Shown: piece by piece, positions 1 to 8,804 of the stretch
Numbering within the stretch: position 1 is the stretch's first letter
Layout of the letters: each line of letters starts with the position of its first letter
Source: G963717155 sp963717155
GTDB taxonomy: Bacteria; Actinomycetota; Thermoleophilia; Gaiellales; JALYLC01
DNA: 64,000 nt
Direction: 5' to 3'
Assembly (NCBI GenBank): GCA_963717155.1
Contig: OY970326.1
Location: forward strand, 3,658,001 to 3,722,000
Notes under the pieces: model-generated
What the model was told of the DNA's origin: nothing
The model's input: only the letters and a program-made list of their open reading frames with translations
Database searches by the model: none
Translations under genes and position numbers: made by a program

Positions 1-1686
1 AGCGCGAACGCCGGAGACCGACGTAACGCCGCGAACGGCTGCGAGTGCGGAGCCCGTCGCCTTTGAGATGGAGGTCGAGCCCGAGCTCTCGCTCGCGTGG
101 ATGACGTAGTCGGCTGTGATCTGGCGGCCGAGGTCGCCCTTGGTCGACGATTCGAGGCCGGCTGCGAGCGTGGCCACGAAGGTCACGAGCGCGAGACCGA
201 TCATGAGTGCCGCAGCCGTCGCGGCCGTCCGCGCAGGGTTGCGTGTGGAGTTCGCCGCTGCGAGCCGACCGGGTGAGCCGCCGACGAGGCGTGCGGGGAT
301 CCCGAGGAAGCGCGCGAGCGGCGGTACGAGGTAGCTGGACATCATGGCTACGCCGATGAAGAGCAGTAGCGTGCCGCCGGCGGCCGGGATCAGCACGCTC
401 TTGGGATCGCCGCCGCCGAACACGCCCGCGGCGATTGTGACGATCGCGAGGATCGTCACGCCTGCTGCCAGGATCGGCTTGTAGCGAGCGAACCGAGCGG
501 GCGGTAGGACGGCCGCCTCGCGTACGGCCGAGATCGGGGGTACGCGCGTGGCTCGCATCGCCGGGAAGAGGCCGGCGATGACCGTCACGAGCGTTCCGAC
601 CACGAGCGAGACGACGATCGTCCGCGATTCGACAACGGTACTGGCCTTCGGCAGTCCGGAGAACAGCGCGTCCATGGCCTTCGCGAGCCCGAACCCGAGC
701 ACGAGCCCGACGATCGAGGCGAACACACCGATCACGAAGCTCTCGAGTAGCACCGAGCGCATCACCTGTCGTCTCGATGCGCCGAGCGTTCGCAGCGTCG
801 CGAACTCTCGTGTCCGCTGGGCGACCGTCATCGAGATGGTGTTGAAGATCACGAACGAGCCGACGAATAGGGCGATCGCGGCGAACGCGAGCAGAAGATA
901 CCGGACGAACTCGGTGCCCCCGGCGATGGCCTTGTAGTCCGAGGTCGCCTGCTGGTGGGCCGTGCGTACCTGTGCGGTGGCCGGTAGCAGCGGTTCGATG
1001 CTGCGGGCCAAGCGCGCCTGTGATGTGCCCGGCTCGGCGACCACCGAGATGCTGTCGAAGCGGCCTGACTTCCCGAGCAGCTGCTGCATCTCCTGGACGC
1101 CGAAGGCTGCGATCGTCGCGCTGCCGGTAGAGACGCCGGCGAACTCGATCAGGCCGGTGATCGTGTACCGGTGCACGGGGCCACTGGCCTTGGCATCGAT
1201 GCTGTCGCCGACCTTGTAGTGGAGCTTGGCGGCCATCGCGGAGCCGATCACGATCTCGCCGGGATGCGTGGCCCAGGTGCCGGCGGTCAGGCTCAGTGGG
1301 TTGAATCGCGCGTCGGCGGGGTCGATGCCGAAGCCGAGTTGCGGGCCTCCGTCCCCGATCGCCTTGCCGTCTCGGCCGACGAGCTTGACGGTGTCGAACA
1401 GGAACCTGCCGGCGGCGGCCTCGACGCCCGGCAACGCCTTCACCTGCGGGAGCAGCGAGGCGGGAACGGTGGGGTTGGTGGCGGCACCGGTCACGATCTG
1501 GCGCCCGGAGATGACCACACTCGTCTGCTTGTACGGCGTTGAGAAGACGCCGTCGAACGCCTTGTGCACGGTGTCGGTGAAGATGAACGTCCCGCTCACC
1601 ATGCCGACGCCGAGCACGATCGCGAACGCGGTGAGGATGGCGCGGAGCTTGCGGCCGAGTAGGCCTTTGAGGGCGACGGTGATCAT
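1..1686 (-). CDS. ABC transporter permease, FtsX/MacB family (partial, C-terminus beyond window)
   Basis: Reading the reverse strand from the ATG at 1684-1686, the frame stays open for 562 codons to the window edge. The start MITVALKGLLGRKLRAILT, a long extracytoplasmic loop, and the first FtsX-like core around VGSFVIFNTISMTVAQRTRE followed by REFATLRTLGASRRQVM are typical of large actinobacterial permeases of the FtsX/MacB/LolE type, usually about 800-850 aa with two FtsX domains. The stop of the ATPase gene upstream overlaps this start by four bases (ATGA), so the two are translationally coupled and form one exporter. The substrate is unknown; an antibiotic, peptide or lipid are all possible. 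A full-length paralogue lies at 12778-15341. Confidence 0.9.
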   Translation of the reverse strand, partial: MITVALKGLLGRKLRAILTAFAIVLGVGMVSGTFIFTDTVHKAFDGVFSTPYKQTSVVISGRQIVTGAATNPTVPASLLPQVKALPGVEAAAGRFLFDTVKLVGRDGKAIGDGGPQLGFGIDPADARFNPLSLTAGTWATHPGEIVIGSAMAAKLHYKVGDSIDAKASGPVHRYTITGLIEFAGVSTGSATIAAFGVQEMQQLLGKSGRFDSISVVAEPGTSQARLARSIEPLLPATAQVRTAHQQATSDYKAIAGGTEFVRYLLLAFAAIALFVGSFVIFNTISMTVAQRTREFATLRTLGASRRQVMRSVLLESFVIGVFASIVGLVLGFGLAKAMDALFSGLPKASTVVESRTIVVSLVVGTLVTVIAGLFPAMRATRVPPISAVREAAVLPPARFARYKPILAAGVTILAIVTIAAGVFGGGDPKSVLIPAAGGTLLLFIGVAMMSSYLVPPLARFLGIPARLVGGSPGRLAAANSTRNPARTAATAAALMIGLALVTFVATLAAGLESSTKGDLGRQITADYVIHASESSGSTSISKATGSALAAVRGVTSVSGVRA

Positions 1687-2459
1687 CGTGCACTCACCTC
1701 CTGCATCACGGAAAGCACCTCGGCAGCCGTCGAGCTGCGGATTTCCCTGACGATCTCGCCGTCGGCCAGGAAGAGGATGCGGTCGGCGCGGGCTGCGGCC
1801 TGAGCGTCGTGGGTGACCATGACGGTCGTCTGGCCGAGCTCGTCGACGGAGTGGCGAAGCACGTCGAGCACGCCCTTGCTGGTTTGCGAGTCGAGATTGC
1901 CGGTGGGCTCGTCGGCGAATAGGACGGACGGCCTCGAGAGCAGCGCGCGCGCGATCGACACGCGCTGCTGCTGTCCGCCGGAGAGCTGAGAGGGGCGGTG
2001 CTTGCGCCGCTCGGCCATGCCAACGGTCTCGATCAGCTCATCGAGCCACACCTGGTCGGGCTTCCTGCCGGCGATCGACTCCGGCAGCGTGATGTTCTCC
2101 TCCGCCGTGAGCATTGGAAGCAGGTTGAAGAACTGGAACACGAAGCCGATGTGGTCACGGCGGAGGTTGGTCAGCTGGCGGTCGTTCATGCCAGTGATCT
2201 CGTGGCCCTTTATGGTGATCGTCCCGTCGGTGGGGCGATCGAGGCCGGCCAGGATGTGCATCAGCGTGGACTTGCCGGACCCGGATGGGCCCATGATTGC
2301 CGTGAGCTCGGCTTCGACGATCTCGAGCGAGACCCCGCGCAGCGCGTGCACGACGGCGTCGCCCTTTCCGTAGCTGCGCGACACCGAGGTCGCGACGACC
2401 GCAGAGCGGGCGGTCGCCGTGTCCGGCTCGTAGGTCTTGTGCATCAGAACGGTTTTCAC
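1683..2459 (-). CDS. ABC transporter ATP-binding protein (LolD/MacB type)
   Basis: This 258-aa protein is the nucleotide-binding subunit that drives the permease downstream. Walker A is GPSGSGKST (residues 57-65), the signature LSGGQQQR is at 159-166, and Walker B with the catalytic Glu is VLFADEPTGNLD at about 179-190, followed by the H-loop THD. The GTG start at 2457-2459 is preceded by AGGGAG at a good distance; an ATG five codons later is possible. The gene ends in a 4-base overlap with the permease. Its promoter region (2460-2604) carries a 20-nt palindrome and lies directly after the response regulator gene, so control by that regulator is likely. Confidence 0.95.
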   Translation of the reverse strand: MKTVLMHKTYEPDTATARSAVVATSVSRSYGKGDAVVHALRGVSLEIVEAELTAIMGPSGSGKSTLMHILAGLDRPTDGTITIKGHEITGMNDRQLTNLRRDHIGFVFQFFNLLPMLTAEENITLPESIAGRKPDQVWLDELIETVGMAERRKHRPSQLSGGQQQRVSIARALLSRPSVLFADEPTGNLDSQTSKGVLDVLRHSVDELGQTTVMVTHDAQAAARADRILFLADGEIVREIRSSTAAEVLSVMQEVSAR

Positions 2460-2561
2460 TGCGACTCCCTTGGTTGAGGTTCCAAGTGAGCCTGGACGCC
2501 TGGCAGTTTCGCCGCGATGGACTCAGCAGCCCTCCCGCGGTGCGTTCGGATGGCGTCTCCG

Positions 2562-2581
2562 GGGTGCGTCTAGACGCACCC
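2562..2581. promoter_or_regulatory. 20-nt perfect palindrome, candidate response-regulator operator
   Basis: GGGTGCGTCTAGACGCACCC is self-complementary over all 20 bases. It lies between the stop of the response regulator (2605) and the start of the ABC operon (2459), about 100 nt before the ATPase start. It has no loop and no T-run, which fits a dimer binding site better than a terminator. A related half-site-like stretch (GGTGCGTTCGGATGGCGTC) precedes it on the plus strand. Confidence 0.5.
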
Positions 2582-2604
2582 TCCCACGACGCGGCGCGAC
2601 GCGC

Positions 2605-3252
2605 CTATTTACGCAGGTAGGCGAGCACGGCGAGGATCCGCCGGTGGTCGTCGTCGTCGTGCGGAAGTCCGAGCTTGCGGAAGATGGCGGTCACGTGCTT
2701 CTGCACCGCGCGCTCGGTGATCACCAGCCTTTCGCCGATGCCCTTGTTCGAGCGGCCCTCGGCCATCAACTCGAGCACCTCGCGCTCCCGCGGTGTGAGG
2801 TCGTCGATCGGATCGCCGCTCCCTCGCCCGCGCGACAGCAGCTGCGAGACGATCTGCGGGTCGAGCGCCGAGCCGCCCGCGGCGACACGCTCGAGCGCCC
2901 CCAGGAAGTCGTCGAAGTTCGTCACGCGCTCCTTCAGCAGGTACCCGAAGCCTGCAGCCGACTCCGCGAGCAGACGCGTCGCGACCCCGATCTCCACGTG
3001 CTGCGAGAGCACGAGGATTCCGACGCTCGGATGCCCCGCGCGGATCTCCTCGGCCGCGAGCAGCCCCTCGTTGGTGTGCGTCGGCGGCATACGCACGTCG
3101 ATCACGGCAACGTCCGGCTGATAGCTGCGCACCTTGAGCAGCAGGTCGTCGACGCCGCCCGTGCGAGCGACCACGTCGACTCCGGCATCGCGCAGCAGCG
3201 CCGCGAGTCCATCACGGATGAGGAGGCTGTCGTCGGCGATCACGACGCGCAT
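2605..3252 (-). CDS. NarL/LuxR-family response regulator
   Basis: The 215-aa protein has a receiver domain with the acidic pair in VIADDS (residues 4-9), the phospho-acceptor Asp52 in VIDVRMPP, and Lys in LLKE. The C-terminal LuxR helix-turn-helix runs from about residue 152 (LTPREREVLEL) to 196. It is encoded with its sensor kinase: the kinase stop overlaps this start by 13 bases. The genes face the same way as the ABC exporter that follows, so the pair probably senses an envelope signal or a drug and turns on the exporter. Confidence 0.95.
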   Translation of the reverse strand: MRVVIADDSLLIRDGLAALLRDAGVDVVARTGGVDDLLLKVRSYQPDVAVIDVRMPPTHTNEGLLAAEEIRAGHPSVGILVLSQHVEIGVATRLLAESAAGFGYLLKERVTNFDDFLGALERVAAGGSALDPQIVSQLLSRGRGSGDPIDDLTPREREVLELMAEGRSNKGIGERLVITERAVQKHVTAIFRKLGLPHDDDDHRRILAVLAYLRK

Positions 3253-4976
3253 GGGATGACCGCCGTCAGCGTCGTACCGGAACCGACCGGGCTCACGATG
3301 CGCAGCTGGCCACCGAGCGCCTCGACGCGGTCGGCGAGACCGCGCAGTCCCGAGCCGCCCGCGTCGTCGGCGCCGCCGACACCGTCGTCGCTGATCTCGA
3401 CGGAGGCCTCGCCGGCCGTGTGCGAGACGCGGATCGTCACGGCCGTCGCGTGGGCGTGCTTGGCGACGTTCGCGAGTGCCTCGGACGCGACGAAGTAGGC
3501 GGCGACCTCGACCGGCTCTGGCAGGCGGTCGCTCAGCTCGACCTCGACGACGGTCGCAACGCCCGAGGCGGCGACGAGCGTGTCGAGCGCGATGGTAAGC
3601 CCGTGGTCGAGCGCTGCGGGATGCAGGCCTCGCGCGAGCACGCGGAGCTCCTCGAGGGACGTCGCGAGTTCCGAGTGGGCGCTCTCCGCTAGTGCTTCGG
3701 CCGCGACAGGGTCGTCGCGGATGCGGTTAGTCAGCAGACGAAGCTGCATCGATAGCGCCACCAGGCGCTGCTGCGCCCCGTCGTGCAGGTTACGCTCGAG
3801 CCGTCGGCGCTCGGTATCGCTCGCGGAGATCAGACGGGTCCTCGAGGCCGCAAGTTCGCTCACGCGCGCCTTGAGCTCGGCCGCGAGGCGCTCGTTCCTG
3901 AGCGCGATGTCTGCGGCCGCGCACACGGCCTCGAGAAGCTCTCGCTCGTCGGCGAGTGCGGCGTCGTACACGATCGCGGCGACCCGCTCACCGTCCTGCT
4001 CGACGACTGCGACCTGCCGGCCGCTGCCGTCGGCGGGCAGCACGACCGGAGCGCCGTCGCCGTCGACGTAGGACGCGAACTTCGGCAACCAGTACGCGAG
4101 CGTCAGAGTCGGGTCGCCAAGGGCCCGTGCGAGGCCCGACTGCAGCGGTTTGCCCGGCTCCGCACCGATCTCGACCAGAAGCTGCGAGACGGCCGCGCGT
4201 GCGCGCCAGGAGCGCAGCAGACCGAACAGGAACAAGACGGGCACGCAGGTCAGGCCGATAAGCGTCGGCCAGACGAGGAGCGGCGACTGCGTCGACGTGA
4301 ACGCGCCCTCTAGGAGCAGGCCCGCCAGGAACAGCAGAGTCACACCGCCCGCCGCCGCAGGCGCACCCGCACGGCGCACCGCCGGCGTCGCGGCGCGCCA
4401 GCGCACCCCCAGCAGCACCGACAGGGCGAGGGCCGTCCCGAATCCCAGGATGCCGGCCGCCTCGTTGACGTTCGTGGCGACGCGCGCGTTCGGCCAGAAC
4501 GCGATCAGATTGCTCGGAAACCAGAAGAACAGCATCCAGACGACGACCAGCACCACCTCGGCGACGACGAGCGCGCCGATCACCCACCAGTCGCCCACCG
4601 TCCAGCGACGCCGCCCGCCCGGATAGCCAAGCAGCAGAACCGCGAACACGACGACCCAGAGGGATCCGATCGCGAGGCCGACCGTATCAGCGAGCGAAGA
4701 GTGGAGGCTGATAAGTATCGGGCGGACGAAGAACAGGAAGCCCGTCAGCACCATCAACGGACCCGTCGGATTCTCCGGTCGTCGATGAAACGCAAGCAAG
4801 CCGCACACCGCGAACGATGCTCCGAGCACGTGGTACAGGATCACCGCGGGCACAGCGTGCTCGAGCAGAATCAGAGGCCGCAGCGCGTGCCAACCAGTCA
4901 GCGCTGCCAGCAACCACAGCACGGCCACTCTTGTGGACCGGCGATCGAAAACTCCCAGATCCGCCGCACCGACCAC
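3240..4976 (-). CDS. Sensor histidine kinase (HisKA_3/DesK-LiaS type)
   Basis: The 578-aa protein begins with several hydrophobic membrane segments (roughly residues 15-260), then a GAF-like linker, the dimerisation helix with the phospho-accepting His398 in RNLHDGAQQRL, and a HATPase domain with the N-box YFVASEALANVAKHAHA and a glycine-rich G-box (SDDGVGG). This is the kinase family that partners NarL/LuxR regulators. The GTG start at 4974-4976 gives a sensible N-terminus. It is the first gene of the pair, overlapping the regulator by 13 bases. Confidence 0.93.
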   Translation of the reverse strand: MVGAADLGVFDRRSTRVAVLWLLAALTGWHALRPLILLEHAVPAVILYHVLGASFAVCGLLAFHRRPENPTGPLMVLTGFLFFVRPILISLHSSLADTVGLAIGSLWVVVFAVLLLGYPGGRRRWTVGDWWVIGALVVAEVVLVVVWMLFFWFPSNLIAFWPNARVATNVNEAAGILGFGTALALSVLLGVRWRAATPAVRRAGAPAAAGGVTLLFLAGLLLEGAFTSTQSPLLVWPTLIGLTCVPVLFLFGLLRSWRARAAVSQLLVEIGAEPGKPLQSGLARALGDPTLTLAYWLPKFASYVDGDGAPVVLPADGSGRQVAVVEQDGERVAAIVYDAALADERELLEAVCAAADIALRNERLAAELKARVSELAASRTRLISASDTERRRLERNLHDGAQQRLVALSMQLRLLTNRIRDDPVAAEALAESAHSELATSLEELRVLARGLHPAALDHGLTIALDTLVAASGVATVVEVELSDRLPEPVEVAAYFVASEALANVAKHAHATAVTIRVSHTAGEASVEISDDGVGGADDAGGSGLRGLADRVEALGGQLRIVSPVGSGTTLTAVIPCAS

Positions 4977-5044
4977 GCGCAGTACCCAGTCCCAGTTAGA
5001 AGACTCGGACGCGAGCCACGCCCGCTAGCGTCCCAAGCGCAAGG

Positions 5045-5284
5045 CTACTCCGCTGGCACGATCACGGAGGTGTGATGGGCGAGCCCGTCATCGGCGCCAC
5101 GTTCGATGCGGCGGTACTCCTCGAGCCAGCGGAAGGCCGCGGTCGCGACGGCTTGCACGTCACGGCTTCGCACGAGCGTGTCGCCGCGACGCTGGAGCTC
5201 GGCCACGGCCGCCTTTACGCGCTCATCGTCGGCACGCTCAGCGATGAACTCGAGCAAGCGGTCCGTGGCGCGCATATCAGGCAT
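5045..5284 (-). CDS. Small hypothetical protein
   Basis: An open frame of 79 aa with balanced, helix-forming composition (LLEFIAERADDERVKAAVAEL, FRWLEEYRRIE). I do not recognise a family. It lies alone between the kinase start and a small zinc-ribbon gene, all on the minus strand. The codon pattern looks coding, but no strong ribosome site was seen. Confidence 0.45.
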   Translation of the reverse strand: MPDMRATDRLLEFIAERADDERVKAAVAELQRRGDTLVRSRDVQAVATAAFRWLEEYRRIERGADDGLAHHTSVIVPAE

Positions 5285-5356
5285 CCGACGATCGTAGTCG
5301 AGCGAACGCGCGTTCGCACCCGAACCAGAGAGTCTCGAGATGCCGCCGCGCGTCGG

Positions 5357-5560
5357 TCAGTCCGAAGCGTCGCCGTCTTGGGTGATCTTGCGCCCTCCGA
5401 CCTGGTAGGTCGTGGAGCCTTCGAGCGGCGGCAAACGCGACCCTGAACACGCAGTCTCGATCCCGTCGTTGTGGAGCCGAAGCACCAGGCGGCGACCGTT
5501 CGCCTCGAGGTACAGCGTCATGCGCCGGCCACACACCGGACACGTTCCGATCTCAGGCAC
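5357..5560 (-). CDS. Small zinc-ribbon-like hypothetical protein
   Basis: A 67-aa frame starting MPEIGTCPVCGRRMTLY. It has one clear CxxC knuckle and one further Cys (ETACSGSRL), so a half zinc ribbon or a dimeric site is possible. The family and function are unknown. It belongs to a run of small minus-strand genes between 5.0 and 6.1 kb. Confidence 0.45.
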   Translation of the reverse strand: MPEIGTCPVCGRRMTLYLEANGRRLVLRLHNDGIETACSGSRLPPLEGSTTYQVGGRKITQDGDASD

Positions 5561-5618
5561 CGCGCGGGAGCGTACCCCTCGACGAACTCGCCTGATTCCT
5601 TACGATGCCAGCGTTTAC

Positions 5619-5915
5619 TCAGCAGGCAACCCGGGTATTTCCTACAGGGGCGCGCGGCGCCGGGTCGGTGCGGCGAGCCCCACGGCCCGTCGGGCGTCCC
5701 TCCGCCGGCGGGCCGAGTGTGCCATCGCCGCGCGGCATGAAGGAAGCGTGCGTTGAAGCGGCGGCCGTCGGCGGCGCGTGCCAGTCGCGAAGCGGCGACG
5801 ACTCGCCGCATCTCGTACACCGATGCGAATAACGGTCGTCGATGGACTTGAGCACGTACCCCGAGACCCGCTCGCACGCGCCGCAACGGCGACAGGTCGA
5901 CGCGAAGCCGCTCAT
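5619..5915 (-). CDS. Small CxxC protein, possible zinc ribbon
   Basis: A 98-aa frame whose first 45 residues contain two knuckles, CRRCGAC and CTRCGESS, about 22 residues apart, as in a zinc ribbon. The second half is Pro/Arg/Ala-rich with no recognisable fold and may be fortuitous read-through of GC-rich DNA. The function is unknown. Confidence 0.4.
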   Translation of the reverse strand: MSGFASTCRRCGACERVSGYVLKSIDDRYSHRCTRCGESSPLRDWHAPPTAAASTHASFMPRGDGTLGPPAEGRPTGRGARRTDPAPRAPVGNTRVAC

Positions 5916-5946
5916 GCGCGCGGCGCTCTATTTCCCACGGCGGCCA

Positions 5947-6129
5947 TCATCGTTCGATGCCGTCGACAGTCGGCAGCGCGGCGGCCTCGTGATCCCGCCG
6001 TTCGAGCTCCACCCTCACGTCGGCGGCAAGGACAGGCAGCGAGTCCTTCTCGGCCTCATCCGCGATCCATTGGAGGGCTTCGGTCGAGAAGCGCTCCCAT
6101 CGTGCAGGAGTCGCGTGGTCGTCGGCCAT
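5947..6129 (-). CDS. Small hypothetical protein, 60 aa
   Basis: The internal ATG at 6127-6129 (MADDHATPARWERFSTEALQ) is preferred over longer upstream frames because the acidic, helical sequence begins there. Composition is coding-like, with amphipathic helices (LQWIADEAEKDSLPVLAADV). No family was recognised. Confidence 0.4.
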   Translation of the reverse strand: MADDHATPARWERFSTEALQWIADEAEKDSLPVLAADVRVELERRDHEAAALPTVDGIER

Positions 6130-6320
6130 GGCGCACCGCCTCCAGATTTCCGGGGAGACAGGGGTTGGGTCTCCCGGCTGCCGGGCAAAGGCTAGGCCCG
6201 ACGCGCAGAGCGTACTCCGACGTCGTTGCGACTGCAGCAAGCACGTGGTCGAGCAATCAGCTGGCTCGCGCCGGTCGCCGCTGCCGGGTCGTCAGAGAGC
6301 GGACTGCCGTCTCCGAGTCG

Positions 6321-7238
6321 TTATGGACGAATGCGGATGATCGTCTTCCCGTTGCGTCGTTCGGTCGGGTTGAGGGCGGCGACGGCATCGTCGAGGGTCG
6401 CGACGGTGCCGATGTTCGTTCGCAGTCGTCCGTCCCGGACCCGCTGGACGATCTCACGCAGTTGGGCACGATCGGATTCGACAACGAAGTCGACTGCGAG
6501 GCCGTCGGCGGGCCGCGCCTCGGGCGGCCCTACGACGGTCACGAGGGTCCCTCCGGCCCGGATCAGGCTTGCGGACCGCTTCTGGATGTCCCCGCCGATG
6601 ACGTCGAATACCAGGTCGACGCCACCGACGTCTTCCAGCGCGTCCTTCTCGAGGTCGACGAACTCCTGCGCGCCGAAGTCGAGCGCCTTCTGGCGGTCGG
6701 CGGCGCGTCCCGTGCCGATGACGTACGCGCCGAACTCACGTGCGAGCTGCGTCACCATCGACCCGACTGCGCCGGCCGCGCCGTGCGCGAGGACGCTCTG
6801 CCCCGCCCGAAGACGGCCGTGCTCGAACAGTCCCTGCCACGCGGTCAGGCCCGAGATTGGCAGGCTCGCGCCGACCGTGAAGTCGACGTCGCCCGGCAGC
6901 GGCGCGAGGTTGCGTGCCTCGATCGCCACATACTCCGCCAGGGTGCCGTCGCGATGCCAGTCCGCGAGGCCGAACACCCGTTGTCCCACCGACAGTCCCG
7001 TCGTGCCGTACCCGAGGGCGCTGACCACTCCGGCAAGCTCGTGCCCAGGGATTGACGGTGTTCGATCATGGTCGCGGCGATCGGTCCAGGTCGAGGGCCA
7101 CGCCATTTCAGTCGGGACGAATCCCGACGCGTGAATCTGAACGATGACGTCGTTAATCGCTGCCGACGGTGCGGGCCGCTCCACCAGCGTCATCCCGGCC
7201 GTTCCCGCAGCCTCATCCGTCACCACGATTGCCCTCAT
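6321..7238 (-). CDS. Zinc-free quinone oxidoreductase-like MDR-family NAD(P)H-dependent oxidoreductase
   Basis: From the ATG at 7236-7238 (MRAIVVTDEAAGT; GGAG lies 9-10 nt before it) the protein is 305 aa. It shows the GroES-like N-terminal fold of medium-chain dehydrogenases (PGHELAGVV), the conserved GLTAWQGLFEHGRL region, and the Rossmann motif AHGAAGAVGSMVTQLA that binds NADPH. The catalytic zinc ligands of alcohol dehydrogenases are not seen, as expected for quinone reductases. A start 13 codons upstream is possible. The gene stands alone, and decayed transposase DNA lies upstream. Confidence 0.9.
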   Translation of the reverse strand: MRAIVVTDEAAGTAGMTLVERPAPSAAINDVIVQIHASGFVPTEMAWPSTWTDRRDHDRTPSIPGHELAGVVSALGYGTTGLSVGQRVFGLADWHRDGTLAEYVAIEARNLAPLPGDVDFTVGASLPISGLTAWQGLFEHGRLRAGQSVLAHGAAGAVGSMVTQLAREFGAYVIGTGRAADRQKALDFGAQEFVDLEKDALEDVGGVDLVFDVIGGDIQKRSASLIRAGGTLVTVVGPPEARPADGLAVDFVVESDRAQLREIVQRVRDGRLRTNIGTVATLDDAVAALNPTERRNGKTIIRIRP

Positions 7239-7274
7239 GGGAATCGTCTCCTCGCTCACCTGTGTCTTTGGTGA

Positions 7275-7389
7275 CATCGAAGCCTTCTACAGCCCCCACC
7301 GCATGCACTCCGCCAACGACGACCTCAGCCCCGACGAGTACGAAGCGCGCTACCACGAAACCCGCGCCGCCCAGGCGACGGCAGCCTAG
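7275..7389 (+). pseudogene. Transposase C-terminal remnant (IS3-like integrase core)
   Basis: The plus-strand frame reads IEAFYSPHRMHSANDDLSPDEYEARY before a stop at 7387-7389. This matches the family ending in which FYN-x-RRHS is followed by LSPxEYE in IS3-type OrfB proteins. Nothing upstream continues the catalytic DDE core in any frame, so only the last ~40 codons remain. Confidence 0.6.
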
Positions 7390-7429
7390 AAACCACGTGT
7401 CAAGCAGAACGGGTCAAGAGCAAGAGCAT

Positions 7430-7690
7430 GCAGTGGGTGTGGTTGACGAGTGGCGTTCGCGTGGGCGCGTTCATCCGCTCCGTGAAGTCCGCCCAGCGCT
7501 CCAGCGCGATTCGGATGTCCGCCGCCGGCACGGCCCGGGTGAGTACCTCAAGCACTACAACCACGAGTGGCCTCACCGCGGCCGGCGCCTCCAAGCACCC
7601 GACCCGCCACCACGACAGGCAGCCGGGCCGATCGCACGTCACGACCGACTCGGAGGACTCATCCACGACCACCACCGCGCGGCCGCGTGA
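7430..7690 (+). pseudogene. Second transposase C-terminal remnant (integrase-core IS)
   Basis: The frame ending at 7690 reads YLKHYNHEWPHRG, then PDPPP, and ends RHDRLGGLIHDHHRAAA. This is the usual tail of actinobacterial rve transposases (HYNxxRPHRxL, then RRDxLGGLIHEY). The part from about 7460 looks like the preceding FxRxVR-E-C stretch but is split over frames. It lies in the same orientation as the remnant at 7275-7389, so the gap holds the debris of at least two insertion sequences. Confidence 0.55.
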
Positions 7691-7733
7691 CCCGAATCGG
7701 GATAAAGAAACCCCACAGGCGGAAGCGCCAAGG

Positions 7734-8558
7734 TTACTCGTGCGGCCACGGCTCGCCGCCCTCGGTGTAGATCTGGCTTCCCGGCACGATCGAGCGACCA
7801 ATCGTTGGGAAGCGCACGAGGGCCTTCTGGCCCCCGTCGTAGTCAGGCGCGAGCAGCAGAAGCTCGGCCTCCCAGAGGCCGAATGGTCCGCCGACTCGGC
7901 AGGCGCGCGGCGGAGGGAGCGTTCCGACCGCGGTGAAGGCTCGCACGAACGGGTTCGAGGCGGCTTCGATCTGCACCGTTGTGGCAGGGCCGTGACCGGG
8001 AAGAATCCCGGTCGCGGCGTGAAGCGAGAGGATCCCGTCGCGGATCCCTCGCATGTGGCGCACAAACGAGACTTCACTCGGCTCGGAGTGACCGGCGACC
8101 GTCCGCCGGTAAATCGAGTCGCCTGTAGCAATCACGCCGCCTGCCCGGTAGCCGAGCTGCGCGGCGTCGTGGCCCGGAAGAGCGATGGCGTCGAGCTCCA
8201 GCGCCCCGAAGCGGATGTGCTCGCCGGGCTCAAGGCCGCGATCGTGGAAGCACCCAGGCGCGGCGGCGTGCGCGAGCACCTCGATGCCGTTCGAGCGCAG
8301 CTCGCGGATGCCGGCCACGTGATCTTCGTGTGTATGCGTGAGCAGGGCGGCGTGGATCTGAAGCCCTTCGGCATCGGCGTGCTGGAGGAGTGGAGCGAGG
8401 TTCCCGTTGCCGTCGATCAAGACGGCGTCGCTCTCGGAGCTGACGAGATAGGCGCGGGCATCCCAGACAGCGTCGCGCGTTGCGACGACCGTTACGCCGG
8501 CCTCGCGGATACCCGCATCCGCCAGCGGGTCAAGGAGTTCGCCGGTTCGCGCCGGCAT
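7734..8558 (-). CDS. Metallo-beta-lactamase-fold hydrolase
   Basis: From the ATG at 8556-8558 (MPARTGELLDPLADAG) the protein is 274 aa. It has the hallmark zinc-binding motif HTHEDH followed by a glycine-rich region, and later LPGHDAAQLGY and GDSIYRR, which carry the further metal His and Asp ligands; GILPGHGP supplies the last His. It is a glyoxalase-II/lactonase-type hydrolase of unknown substrate. The frame is open much farther upstream, but the sequence there is not protein-like. The start overlaps by one base (TGATG) the stop of a possible 48-codon gene. It is divergent from the LysR gene at 8826, its probable regulator. Confidence 0.88.
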   Translation of the reverse strand: MPARTGELLDPLADAGIREAGVTVVATRDAVWDARAYLVSSESDAVLIDGNGNLAPLLQHADAEGLQIHAALLTHTHEDHVAGIRELRSNGIEVLAHAAAPGCFHDRGLEPGEHIRFGALELDAIALPGHDAAQLGYRAGGVIATGDSIYRRTVAGHSEPSEVSFVRHMRGIRDGILSLHAATGILPGHGPATTVQIEAASNPFVRAFTAVGTLPPPRACRVGGPFGLWEAELLLLAPDYDGGQKALVRFPTIGRSIVPGSQIYTEGGEPWPHE

Positions 8559-8704
8559 CAACCCACCCACTCGACGGTCTTCCCGACCGGAAACGCGTTG
8601 CGGACAGCGAGCACGCCGCCTTCGATCCGAAGCATCGTTTCCGTGATCCATCCCGCGCGCTCGCCAGCCGGACTCGGCCTCGTAGCTCGACATCTCTCGC
8701 TCAC
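8558..8704 (-). CDS. Possible very small gene coupled to the hydrolase
   Basis: A 48-codon frame with GTG at 8702-8704, or an internal ATG at 8633-8635, ends ...IEGGVLAVRNAFPVGKTVEWVG and stops in a TGATG overlap with the hydrolase start. The coupling and sensible composition argue for translation. The short length and lack of a known family argue against certainty. Confidence 0.25.
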   Translation of the reverse strand: MSERCRATRPSPAGERAGWITETMLRIEGGVLAVRNAFPVGKTVEWVG

Positions 8705-8804
8705 TACGGCTTCTGGTCATGGGCAGGTCTTCTCCTCGCATGGCGGGTGGGCGACGAGCCGAAGCGTCGGTGAGCACGCCACCGCTGTCCAAGACGCAGT
8801 GCCT

